Source: Euborellia annulipes
Taxonomy: Eukaryota; Arthropoda; Insecta; Dermaptera; Anisolabididae
NCBI GenBank assembly: GCA_023213315.1
Contig: JAKCPI010005554.1
Coordinates: 1 to 64,000, forward strand
Direction: 5' to 3'
Length of the DNA: 64,000 nt
Notes under the pieces: model-generated
Told to the model about the DNA's origin: nothing
Database searches by the model: none
What the model saw: the letters and a program-made list of their open reading frames with translations, nothing else
Shown here: positions 1-10,600 of the stretch, in pieces
How the letters are laid out: each line of letters opens with the position of its first letter
Position numbering within the stretch: the stretch's first letter is position 1
Position numbers and translations under genes: made by a program

Positions 1-300
1 GCTACGCCGCTGGTCACTAGTCATACAAAAAATTAAAAAATTGAGATGTAAACAATGTGAAATTTCTCTTGCATTTCCGAGTCATCACGTTTTAAGGCCT
101 GTATCCTTGGCTGCCTAGTGCCTAGTCTTAGAGATAGGGCCGCCGAGAGAGAGGGGCAGAGGAGATAAATGGACCGGACCTTTTGTACTTCGCCCTCCTA
201 ATGAAAAAAATATTTTCATAAATATTGTTTTCCTCTGAAGCAAATATTATTATTTGATTATTAGCTGAACTTTGGCTGTTTCTGCTAAATAATTTTTTTT
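1..300. other. AT-rich non-coding DNA
   Basis: No gene is visible. The first 12 bases (GCTACGCCGCTG) resemble the right end of a hAT-type inverted repeat, as seen intact at 49705-49716, so the window may open at the edge of an element that lies to its left. Confidence 0.3.
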
Positions 301-313
301 TTTTTAAATTTCA

Positions 314-411
314 TTCAAGGTCTTTTTCGGCATCGAAGGCCATTTAGACCCCTTCTCTATTTATTTCAATTGTAATGGTAGCCAAACTAATTGAAATAAA
401 TAGCAAATAAT
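314..411 (-). repeat. SINE 3' tail (same family as 10030-10190)
   Basis: Reading the minus strand, it carries an ATTTCAATT palindromic tract followed by GCCGAAAAAGACCTT. The same tail follows the tRNA-like head at 10030 and recurs at 18045-18135. Only the tail is present, as expected of a 5'-truncated retroposed copy. Confidence 0.45.
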
Positions 412-790
412 TAAATATATTTAGATACAAAATTTTAATTTTTTTTCTGAGGGTGCATATTATTATCAAAGCTCTCGGTATCCCTGTTTAAAGAGATCTA
501 TTCAAATAATATTATTTTAAATAGATATAGAGTGAATTAACAACACTGGCCTTTTTTTATTTTGTTATCTTTAAAATGTCAACTTACAATTTATTGGATA
601 TTAAAAAAATATTTTTCACTGTTTCGAATAAGATTTCAATAACAGACAAATGTAAACGGAGATTATAAGATGATAGAAATAAAATTATCAAAAAGAAAAC
701 ATCGCGCGAAGGATGACAGGCAGGGGACACTTTTAAGACAGACAAATGAATTTTTCCTTCCAAAATATTAATATTTTTTTAATTATATGT

Positions 791-1073
791 ATCTCAGCCA
801 AAAACATCGGAGATGCAAAAAGGGGCGCCTCGCATTATTTTTGCCTAGCGTCGAGGTGAAATCAAAAAAATGCGCCTCGCTTTTCTGATTTATATAAAAG
901 CTAGGAAATATTTTCACTTAAATAAAACCCCTACAGAATTTTATTTGTTTCATATATCCTCGCTTTTATATAAATCAGAAAAGCGAGGCGCATTTTTTTG
1001 ATTTCACCTCGACGCTAGGCAAAAATAATGCGAGGCGCTCCCTTTTTGCATCTCCGATGTTTTTGGCTGAGAT
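791..1073. repeat. Long near-perfect inverted repeat (foldback element)
   Basis: Arms at about 791-907 and 953-1073 are almost exact reverse complements around a spacer of about 45 bp. Each arm carries ATCGGAGATGCAAAAAG and GAGGTGAAATC. A diverged copy of one arm is split by a hAT insertion at 48880-50130, which shows this is a dispersed family. No coding frame is present. The family could be a MITE or the inverted ends of a larger element. Confidence 0.7.
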
Positions 1074-1190
1074 TTCACTTCTTTTTGTGAAATATTACAT
1101 GAAAATATTATTTATTAATTTTTGTTTATTAAATATTAAGTTATCCCATGAATAGATCTTTTAATATGCATTCCAAACAGTAAAAAATAA

Positions 1191-1877
1191 ATACATCGTT
1201 TGGTATCCATTCGAAACGATAAACATAGGATTTCACCAAATTTTATAAAATTTTAGGTTTTTTATTTTTGTTATGTTGGTAGAATGTAAATACATCGTTT
1301 GGTATCCATTCGAAACGATAAACATAGGATTTTACCAAATTTTATAAAATTTTAGGTTTTTTATTTTTGTTATGTTGGTAGAATGTAAATACATCGTTTG
1401 GTATCCATTCGAAACGATAAACATAGAATTTTACCAAATTTTATAAAATTTTAGGTTTTTTATTTTTGTTATGTTGATAGAATGTAAATACATCGTTTGG
1501 TATCCATTCGAAACGATAAACATAGGATTTTACCAAATTTTATAAAATTTTAGGTTTTTTATTTTTGTTATGTTGGTAGATTGTAAATACATCGTTTGGT
1601 ATCCATTCGAAACGATAAACATAGGATTTTACCAAATTTTATAAAATTTTAGGTTTTTTATTTTTGTTATGTTGGTAGATTGTAAATACTTCGTTTGGTA
1701 TTCATTCGAAACGATAAACATAGGATTTCACCAAATTTTATAAAATTTTAGGTTTTTTATTTTTGTTATGTTGGTAGAATGTAAATACTTCGTTTGGTAT
1801 TCATTCGAAACGATAAACATAGGATTTCACCAAATTTTATAAAATTTTAGGTTTTTTATTTTTGTTATGTTGGTAGC
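1191..1877. repeat. 99-bp tandem repeat, about 6.9 copies
   Basis: The motif ATACATCGTTTGG or its variant recurs with starts at 1191, 1290, 1389, 1488, 1587, 1686 and 1785, exactly 99 bp apart. Units differ by a few substitutions, and the last two share a block of changes (TACTTCG, TATTCAT). Each unit holds a short dyad, ATCGTTT and AAACGAT, separated by 12 bp. The unit is AT-rich and not coding. It is a minisatellite. Confidence 0.9.
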
Positions 1878-1983
1878 ACTCCTTCTTATCACGTTAATCT
1901 ATTTCTATCTGAATGGATCTATCCTAAAAAATTTTTGTTCCATTAGGGATGAAAATTACTAATAATAATATATATGTTCCTAG

Positions 1984-2470
1984 ATGACGTCATCAGGGAG
2001 CAAAATAGTTAGAATTGTCTTTTCGCCATGTTAAAGATAGGACAAATTTGAAATTTTGAATACCTCTCAAAAAGTCACTTTTGATCCAAAATGAAATTTT
2101 ATATCAAAGGTATCGGGTTTTTGATAGTATCTATTTGTATTTTAAATTTCATCCAAATCGGTCCAGCAGGGAAACCTGTAGCTTTGTCTAAAAATTTGAA
2201 AATTGAAGAAAAGAATGAAAAAAAAGGAAAAATAAGAGACTAACTTTTGACCTTCCGAAATCGGCAAAATCTCAACTTTGAGCCTCTGCCATTCTTTTTG
2301 GCACCGGAATTTTTTTTTGAATTCGTGCTCAAAATAATCCTTATTTATTCTAGTTTAATATAAAAAAAATTTGGCTCCGATATCTTAAAAACTTTTTGAG
2401 ATATTCGCCCAGAAAGAGAAAAGTTTCTCAAAAAAATTTTTTCACGTCCCTATCTTTTATTAAGGATTTA
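1984..2470 (+). repeat. Dispersed repeat family, copy 1
   Basis: The tract from GATGACGTCATCAGGG to a segment ending in GAGATATTCG reappears in reverse orientation at 47890-48660. Shared stretches are the TTTGATAGTATCTATTTG block and the CCTGTAGCTTTG block. No ends, target duplication or protein frame were recognised. Confidence 0.6.
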
Positions 2471-3080
2471 AAATCATTCTTGATAATATAGTCTAGGGAC
2501 GACTCGTCCATCTAAATGCAATGGGCCATTGACATCTATTGGAATATCAACTAAATGGTAGTATTAAGAGTTTCTTTGCTTTTTTTTTTTTTTTATATGC
2601 TGGGGGGGGGGGGTCCCCCCCCTCCTTTTATCAGTAATATTTAAATTTAAAATAAAAATAATTTTATAAAATATACTGGTCCAAGAAATTATAGTACTAA
2701 TAGATAAAAAAATATTAATAATTTTATATAACTAGCTATTTTATTTTATTAAAATCAAATATATTTTAAAAATTTTAATATTTTAAAATTATTATTCACA
2801 TAACAAATAAAAAGCGCTTGTGTTATATTGTTTGTAAAATATTTGAACTAATTTAAAAGATGAAAAAATATTTTCTGAAGACGGGTGACGTTCAGTCCTC
2901 GAAACGTCGACAAGGAGAAATTAAAATCAAAACTATATTAAATTTTGTATTACCCCCAAATTTCTTGAAAAGTAATTAAAATTTATTTAAATTAGAATTA
3001 AAGTAAAATAATAATTTAATTATAATTTTTATTTGAACTCAAAAAAAATCACAGGAAATTTAAATTAGAAAAAAAAGCGA
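2471..3080. other. AT-rich tract with a G/C homopolymer palindrome
   Basis: It holds a G-tract directly followed by a C-tract at about 2602-2622 and the hammerhead-like motif at 2871-2911. Nothing else is recognised. Confidence 0.4.
2871..2911 (+). ncRNA. Hammerhead-like motif (weak copy)
   Basis: CTGAAGA at 2875-2881 is followed by one extra C, a weak stem II (GGG with CCTC), GAAAC at 2901-2905 and GTC. Flanks give only about two stem I pairs, so this copy is probably decayed. It is listed because its core matches the better copies elsewhere in the window. Confidence 0.25.
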
Positions 3081-3430
3081 CTTGCCATGTTTGAAGTTGT
3101 TGGGTGGAAGTGGCAACCAAAAAGAAGTTGGAGATGGTCTTCTGGAGTACCGGAGACACCGAGCGGTGAACAGAACACACCCCCTGTATATATAGTACAG
3201 GGTGGCCCGCGACTGCGCACTCACCGAGCCTTTGCAATCTGCTTTACAAATTTACAGCGGTTATTATTTTTTTGGAATCATCATCGGCTATGCTTCTCTT
3301 CTCCACAAAGTTAGCGCGCTTTGCGACGTCCGGAGCGAAAAATAGCGTCTGAATATTTATAGAATATAGTCATTGAATGCATAATCGTTGTTTCGTTATT
3401 CGATTATGAACATAACTGGAGGCGAGGGGT
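3081..3430. other. GC-richer unrecognised block
   Basis: Base composition rises sharply against the flanks, and short frames of 62-75 codons are open on both strands. No domain or splice pattern is convincing. It could be a decayed repeat with former coding content or a regulatory island. Confidence 0.25.
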
Positions 3431-4270
3431 TCGTCCTATTTCCCAATGACCTCCTTTCCATTATATCTTTAAAAAAAAAATATTATTATATTTGATAAAT
3501 TATTTTATATTGAAATATATTCAACTTCGATTTAATTATAGCACCCGGTATAGTTGTTAATATTTATTTACCCTTACATTTTACATCAATACTGGTGGTG
3601 CACATTTGAAATAGCATCCTAAATACTTGCATATCGTGAGACAAAAGAATCACTAGTCGGGCGTTGACTAGAAGCCAATCAAGAAAATTTATCGTGTTTT
3701 GAAAATATTTAAAATTTTCAATGTGTTTTAGAATTTTTTGAAACATGTTGAGTTGTCTTTAATTAGTGTCATACGTACCTTTGTTTATTTTGCAATATAG
3801 CGTTATTCAAACTTGATATTTGTCGAGTAGGTTTATTTCATTTTAAAAGACACCAGTCAGCAGTGGCGAGGGAAGCAAATGAAAGCAAAATTTATTTATT
3901 CCTGTATATGTATGTATTTATAATATATATAAATTATTCACTTATTATCCCTTTAGAACTTTTTACACATTAAAAAAAATTTTTTCCAAATCTTATGAAA
4001 TGTTGTATTTATTTAGGTTTCTTTATTCTGTATAAAATATTCAAATATTAGATTAAAATTTTGAAAAATAACCATAGTTTATTTCGAGCAGTCAACATTT
4101 AAAATTACAAGTGAAAACGCAAGTGGTCAAGTTTGGTACTAAGGTGCTATGGGAAACTAAATATATCTCTACACAAAAAATCTGCTCTGCGACAAGTCAC
4201 ACCAGATTTTTATAGTTAATTTGTACTGTTAATTACTAACTAACTTGCTCACACCTTAAATATATTAAAA
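3431..4270. other. AT-rich non-coding DNA with repeat fragments
   Basis: A fragment at about 4105-4165 (GCAAGTGGTCAAGTTTGG) and the half-hairpin at 4178-4215 ending in CACACCAGATTTTT belong to the dispersed family seen in full at 12.4 kb and 41.0 kb. Nothing else is recognised. Confidence 0.5.
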
Positions 4271-4637
4271 CAGTGCCGTAACAATGGTATGAAGCGCCTT
4301 TGGCAAGTGTCTAACTTGCGCCCCCCCCCCCATAATCCAGTGTTTCCTAACTTTTTTTGGACCAAGTTCCTTTTAAAGTTATTGTGCTTCTATAAACACA
4401 TTTTGTAAAATATATAAAATGATATTTCAAATTCTAAATTGCCCCCTCCCCTGAATAAGGGCTGATCTAATTGTAGGAGGCCATTTCCCCTCTCCCAGTA
4501 GCGCCTCACTGATTAAAATGTTTGTAAATAAAAACCTCGTGCAGCCCACAACTAGGTCGGTCCCCTTTGTTTTGAGCCCCCAGCCTAGTTGCGCCTGTGG
4601 CGGGCGCCTGTTTTGCCACGCCCTCGTTACGGCCCTG
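4271..4637. mobile_element. hAT-type MITE, 367 bp
   Basis: The ends are CAGTGCCGTAAC and GTTACGGCCCTG. An exact 8-bp target duplication, TATTAAAA, flanks it at 4263-4270 and 4638-4645, which is the hAT hallmark. A C homopolymer lies near the left end. There is no transposase frame, so it is non-autonomous. Confidence 0.9.
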
Positions 4638-6566
4638 TATTAAAATATGAGTAAACTCAATTTATTTTGTAAGATTATCACTGTATTCATCCAGGCTCGG
4701 ACCCGAAAAGTTTGAGGGAAGGTCGACATTTTTTTTTTTAATTAACCAATTCAGATCAATAATTATTATATATTATCCCTGGCAATAAAAGGTTAAAATA
4801 AAAGATATTATAATAGGCGTAAAATTTTAATATTATTGAGTAAGTATCTAGATTAGGGTGTCTGGGAAGAGGAGCTCTAGACCCCCCCCCCCCCCCCGTA
4901 AGGCCGCGCATGAGATTTTTATTTTTTTGGTTAATCAGGCTTCCTTGTATTTTTATTAGTTTTAAGACGAATATAACGATTTATACTTTCAATTATAAAC
5001 TTATTAATCAATATGTCCATTTTTTATTAACATATAACATATTGAAATTCTTTCCCGTTAGAACTTTGAGAAGATTAATACTATTCAAATTTCTAGATTC
5101 CTGTAGAATTATAGATATAAATGGCTTGGGACTTGGATAAAGGAAATGAAGACGAGTATATAAGATACTGTTTTGATGAAGATAGTACAAAGAATTGTTT
5201 ATAATCAAAAATTATTTCTTTAAAGGTTTGATAAAATCTTTCATGATTTTTTTCCCATACCAAAACCAAAACTAATAATATAGGTCATTCACGCATTAAA
5301 AAATTAATATTTTATAAACAAGAAAGAAAGTCGAGAGTGAGAGAAACATGGAGACATTGGAATAAAAAGATATGTGAGACTCGTCTTCAAGTCCAAGTAG
5401 ACAGGAAGGAGTCCCCTCCCCCCAATGGGGGGGGGGGGCTCTAAACATTCTTCTTTTAGTTCATATAGCTCGTTGCTACACGAACCAATCTACAGAAATA
5501 TTCTAGTCAAGGAATAGCATTCCTCGTAAATAGATCATCATTGTGAAGAGGTGTGATGTGTTCCGGAAAATATTTGAAACGAGCAAAAAAAAAAAATATT
5601 AATTACATCATTTCCTCTAATTAATATTTGATAAAAAACAAATTAAATATGAAGAATCAATGTATTTTTATTATAAAAGAATAAGAAAATTTTTTTCATT
5701 AAACAATAATAATATAATTAATTAATTAACAATAATAATGGATAACTTGTCATAGCAAACAATTGCTGACAAAATCAAATTTTATTTTAAAAAAAGTTTC
5801 AAGATTTGCTTTTATTTTCGACAGTTAACTCTAGAAAACTATTTTAAAAAAATAGAATATAATATAAAATAGAATATAGAAAAGAAAAAAATAGAATATA
5901 ATATAAACAAACTAAATATATAATATAATAAAACAAAATTCAAATTAACACTGGTAAATCAAAGTTTTATATTAAATATTTTTTATCTTAATCAGTAAAA
6001 TAATTTTTAATATAAAATAGTATTAAATTATTTCTATGATTTTTTGATCTATAAATTTAAGATTAGTATGAGGTTTTTGGTAATGCAAGATCTGCTTACT
6101 ATCTGATTGATTTATATCTATCAACACCAGGCTATCGCAGATTTAAAATACGAAAATAAAATTAAAAAAAAAATGAAAAGAAGTAAAAATATTAATAGAA
6201 GTTTTAGTATATATAAAAGCAAGGTGAGGGAGGGGACTATAGAGTGGCGAAATTTAAAATGATTAAAACCACTCAAACCTCTCTTCACAAAAAAAATAAA
6301 ATTCTACGGTACTCAAGGCTCAAATTGTCCTGAGCTTTGAAATTTCAATTGTCTCATAGTTTTTTAAAATAATATATTTAAAAAGGGTTTAATTAAAATT
6401 AGAACCGTTTGATTTTTACAAATAATTCGGGTGATAAATAAAAATGTCAAAATATTTGAAGAGTACAATCAAACAAGTAAAAATATGCGATTTATAACTA
6501 AATTTCAAATGTATATTTAGAAGAAAATGGACACTGAGAAATATCATCTAATCATCTGATATATGA
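4638..6566. other. AT-rich non-coding DNA
   Basis: C- and G-homopolymers at 4881-4897 and 5424-5438 hint at decayed hAT elements. Short open frames near 4910-5208 look like chance frames. No gene is supported. Confidence 0.4.
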
Positions 6567-6815
6567 ACACTAGGTTATGTGTTTCAAGGGTTTTTATTAA
6601 TTAAAATTAAAATTAAATTAACTTAATACGTATTTCGACATTACTGTCATCATCAGAAGTGGTTTTCTAAAATGAATATAATAATATTGGTATTGTCGAA
6701 ATACGTATTAAGTGTTAATTTTAATTAATAGAAAACTTTGAAACACATAACCTAGTGTATTTTGCCTTTCATATAAACATAATGTTTCAACTTGAGCCTA
6801 CGGTAGAAAGTTTAA
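6567..6815. mobile_element. Inverted-arm element with hammerhead-like core (family A)
   Basis: The left arm starts ACACTAGGTTATGTG and the right arm mirrors it, ending CATAACCTAGTGT at 6758. Sequence after it to about 6815 is shared with other copies. The left arm contains an almost complete hammerhead-like fold, and the right arm keeps only the CGAAATACGTATT part. Related copies are at 54.9, 56.9 and 61.3 kb. No target duplication was found. Confidence 0.65.
6621..6660 (-). ncRNA. Hammerhead-like ribozyme candidate (family A)
   Basis: On the minus strand from 6660: ACUU, CUGAUGA (6656-6650), an extra U (6649), GACA-GUAA-UGUC stem-loop II, GAAA (6636-6633), UACGUAU, then U and AAGU. Stem I is ACUU with AAGU (4 bp). 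Stem II is 4 perfect pairs. Stem III is 3 pairs (A-U, U-A, A-U) closed by a 2-nt CG loop. The predicted cleavage site follows U6625. The only departure from the type I consensus is the U before stem II. At 40 nt it is the most compact copy in the window. Confidence 0.55.
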
Positions 6816-7157
6816 ATCTAATATTAGGGTGATGTTTTGAAAATATTTTAAAATTTATACTATGGAAATCAATGAGTTTAAAAATAAAATTTCGAAAATT
6901 CTCCAAGTGTACCATTTTCACCTATATATCAGTGAATATAATGAAAATGAAGATGATACATGAGTTCCCTTCACCTTGGATGATAAAATATTTAAAAGAC
7001 TGCCAAGCAGTAATTAATAATCTCTCAGTTAGCGTTATTTTTGTCATTATGTTTGAGAAAGAGAAAGAGAGAGATGAGATGAGAGGGAATATATTTAGTA
7101 AACCTGGGTGAGGAAAGAGGAATTGGTTTGCGTTGCGTCACTCAGAGGATGCTCAGC

Positions 7158-7643
7158 TCAGTTGAGGCATTCGAGATCTAAGTGTAAGAGTGTGCCTTGC
7201 AGAGCTTCTAAAATCCTCTTCTGCACAAGCGCCTTAACTGGACCAGCCAATAAACCGTTCAGTTGTGTGATGAACCGAGGGGTTTGCATTTTAATATTCA
7301 GCTTGGCGTTATCCATATGCCTAAAAACAACGTAATCAATTTCAAAGTAACAGTTGGCGCTTCTAGGCTCCCGCCATTTGATCAGAACTTCGAGCATGTT
7401 GAGAGGCGCAGTGATCAATAAATTATCCATAGATGTTTGAGATTCTACATAAAATAACTTGTCAAAATGCACGTTGATTTCATGAACAAAGAGCCAAGCA
7501 CTCAGCACTAAATCATCGTCGAGCTCTGCTAAGGTGATAGAGCCTATCCTTATTAATCCAAAAGGTTCCAGAGTGCCATTCAGAGCTTTCGCATTTACTA
7601 CTCTATTCTCTAACTTGAGACCGAAATCAACCAACTTTTCCTT
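7158..7643 (-). CDS. Exon 4 (last) of the group-7-like gene
   Basis: The acceptor is TTGCAG before AAG GAA AAG. The exon encodes 161 residues, from KEKLVDFG to LHLDLECLN, then stop. It forms the second lipid-binding-like half, with a conserved-looking LNGLLAGPVKALVQ helix near the C-terminus and one sequon (NGT). Confidence 0.8.
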   Translation of the reverse strand, partial: KEKLVDFGLKLENRVVNAKALNGTLEPFGLIRIGSITLAELDDDLVLSAWLFVHEINVHFDKLFYVESQTSMDNLLITAPLNMLEVLIKWREPRSANCYFEIDYVVFRHMDNAKLNIKMQTPRFITQLNGLLAGPVKALVQKRILEALQGTLLHLDLECLN

Positions 7644-10600
7644 CTGCAACACAAAAAAAAATTCCAAATGATATTAATAATATAAAATATAAGGGTAGGT
7701 TTGTAGACAACTAACTAATAATAATAAAAATTTTGTTATTAAATACGGATAAATTTTTAATTTGATTATATTTAATAAAAAATTTTTCTCCACGGACATA
7801 GATACCGAATATAATAAAAATTCTTTCCAGCTTCTTTTAAACAACAAAATCAAGTATTTATCCAGAGTGAATAAATCAAACAAAGTGAAAGACAGTGGAC
7901 CACATGGTTGACAGAATCATCTCAGGTTAGGTTCAAGTGGCTGTTCTCAGAAAACACATGCCTTTAAGGCACTTTCATGTATATTCTCTAAAAACAGGCG
8001 TTAAAATTTAAAATAAACAAATGGGTGTTAAAAAGTAATTTTAAAAACAATCAGCGTTAAAAAAATGCTATTCACTTCCTTGCCTCAAATAGCTATTCTG
8101 TAAACAAAAATTTAAAGCCGAAGAGTTAACATTTAGTAAATAGTGTTAAAAATTATTGCCATGTCTAGAGGGTGCCTTTAATATTTTAACGTCGTGTTTA
8201 AAATAAACATGGCGTCCTTAACCTAAAAAGTAAGGTTATGTTTTTGATAGCTTTGAAATAAAAGCAACAAGTTAACATCGCTTTTAAAATTTTGTTTAGA
8301 GAATAGCATTTTTTTAACGCTGATTGTTTCTACATTAATTTTTAACACCCATTTGTTTATTTTAAATTTTAACGCCTGTTTTTAGAGAATAGACCTGTTT
8401 GTGAGATTATCTCCAACTTACATTACCTACCTCAGGAAGAAACATTGACAATTTTTTACGGCAAGCGGGATTTGAACCCGAACTGTTTTTTTCAAAAAAT
8501 TTGTAATAATTTGTATTAAAATTTAATTTAAATACTGATGTATACCTACATGTTATTTATATATTTAATATTTATGTTTATTTTTATATTGAAACTTGAC
8601 AACTAGTTAATAAACATTTAAATTTCTTATTAAATCTATTATATATATCTATTATATTTCATATTAAATCTATTATTATTATTTCAAGGAGCAGTGGCTG
8701 AATCATTAATAACGAGGAGACCAAGGCAGCCGAAAGCAAATAAAGAAAAAATATTCTTCTTTTTCCGCTTTATTTAATACAAATGTCGACGTTTCGGCCG
8801 ATTCTTCCGGCCTTCATCAGGACAAATGTTATGTTACCTCAAGCTTAGAGGGGCTCTTGGCAACTCCTGACCTTCTGACATTCGTCAGATAGCATGACTT
8901 CTGGTCAAGAGTGATCTAAGCTCGAAACAAACATTGCATATATCCTGATGAAGGCCGGAAGAATCGGCCGAAACGTCGACATTTGTATTAAATAAAGCTG
9001 AAAAAGAAGAATATTTTTTTTTATTTACTTTCGGCTGCCTTATTTTTTCTCATTATTAAATATATTATATAAACATTAAATTTTTCTCGATACATTTTTT
9101 TTTAATCATTAATTTTTTGAACATTTTCGAAATTTTTAACAAAACTAATTGGAAAGTAGAGCTAGATAATATAAATATATTTGTTTAAAAAAAAAATGAT
9201 TTAATTTACCTTGAACATTTTAATTTCTTTTTCAAATGAGTTCATGAACATGTCTCCAAAATATTCCAAAGATGTCAAAAAACCATTTTTATAATTAATA
9301 TAATGATGCAAATACTGATAAGGAATTATTTCTGACAAAGACAATGTATCAAGAGCTTTATTCAAATAATCTAATAAGAAATTGTTCATTTGATAGACGA
9401 ATTCACTGAAGAAAGTCTCTGCGAGGGAGCCTCGAATCGACTCAGTTGTGTAGCTATCATTGACGAACTTTTTTCCGATATAGTAGCTGACATTCGCCCT
9501 TACCTGGAAAAGAAAATTCAAAAAGAATAAACTATAAAAATTTTTCATAGACACATCTATTTTATTATACATATCAACGTATGTCATGCGTATGAAAATA
9601 AATAAAAATTTATTGAAAAAATTAACAATTTGAATAAATTTTACAAATAGTTTTCAAAATTCATTAAAATCCTTAATCAAAATATAATTATATTTTAGTG
9701 CAGCATTTCCCAAATTTTTTTGACAGCGGCCCGGTACGAGTTTTTAAATTTTTCGAAACCCATCTTATAAAAAAAAAAAATTTATTTACAAACAAATTTT
9801 ATTTTTTAATAAAAATCAAGTTTATTTCATACATTTTGCAAAATTTTTCTACGATCCGGTGCAGGGTCACGATCCCCACTTTGGGAAACTCTGTTTTAGC
9901 CTATTTAATTAAAGTTAAATAATTTTCGAGATCTATATATTGCATTTGAATAAGATATTAATATTCAAAAAAAAAAAAAAAAAAAACATTTCTAAATTTT
10001 TAATTAAAGGTGAATTTAAAAAATTGGTCCCTGGCCTATGGCTCAGAGGTAGAGAATTGGCTTCTGATTCCAAAGGTCGAATGTTCGCATCCTGTCCTAG
10101 GAGAAAAAATTTATTTCAATTGAATAGGATACCATTCAATTGAAATAAATTACCTCAGATGCCGAAAAAGACCTTAAACATCTTTCTTTTTCAAAATCTT
10201 GGGAGGGGGGTAAATGTTCCCTTCCCTCCCCACAACTTAATTTACTGATCAGGCGTCATTTTTTTTTTTTTTTAAATGAACTCTAAATCTATCTAATAAT
10301 AGACTTTTTCTTTTAAATTTGAAATGGAGGCCCAAAGACATGAAACCAAGCAGAAAGAACAGGAGTAAGAGAAAAATAAAAGGATTATTTTAAAATTTAT
10401 AAGTTAACTTCTTTCTTTCCTTTTTTCATTGTATTTTATTTGCGAACAGTTCTTATTTTTTTTTTTTTTTATAAATTAATTAATATCTAATAAAATTTAG
10501 AAAAATGATCATCGTACCAAGAGGCAAGACCTTTACCTCTGCCCACAACCATAGGCGCCGGAACTGGGGGGGGGGGGGCAAGGGTACATGCCCCCCCCCC

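Larger units (their letters stand above)
8705..9058. mobile_element. Inverted-arm element with paired hammerhead-like cores (family E)
   Basis: Arms of about 115-125 bp, each including AAGGCAGCCGAAAG and a hammerhead-like core, face outward around a spacer of about 115 bp. A stretch resembling TATTAAATCTATTA precedes the left side, and a near-copy follows the right. This could be a target duplication with a short extension beyond the left arm. No frame is present. Confidence 0.65.

Noticed and set aside
1191..1877. CRISPR-like array
   Set aside because: The whole 99-bp unit repeats with no unique spacers, and the DNA is eukaryotic.
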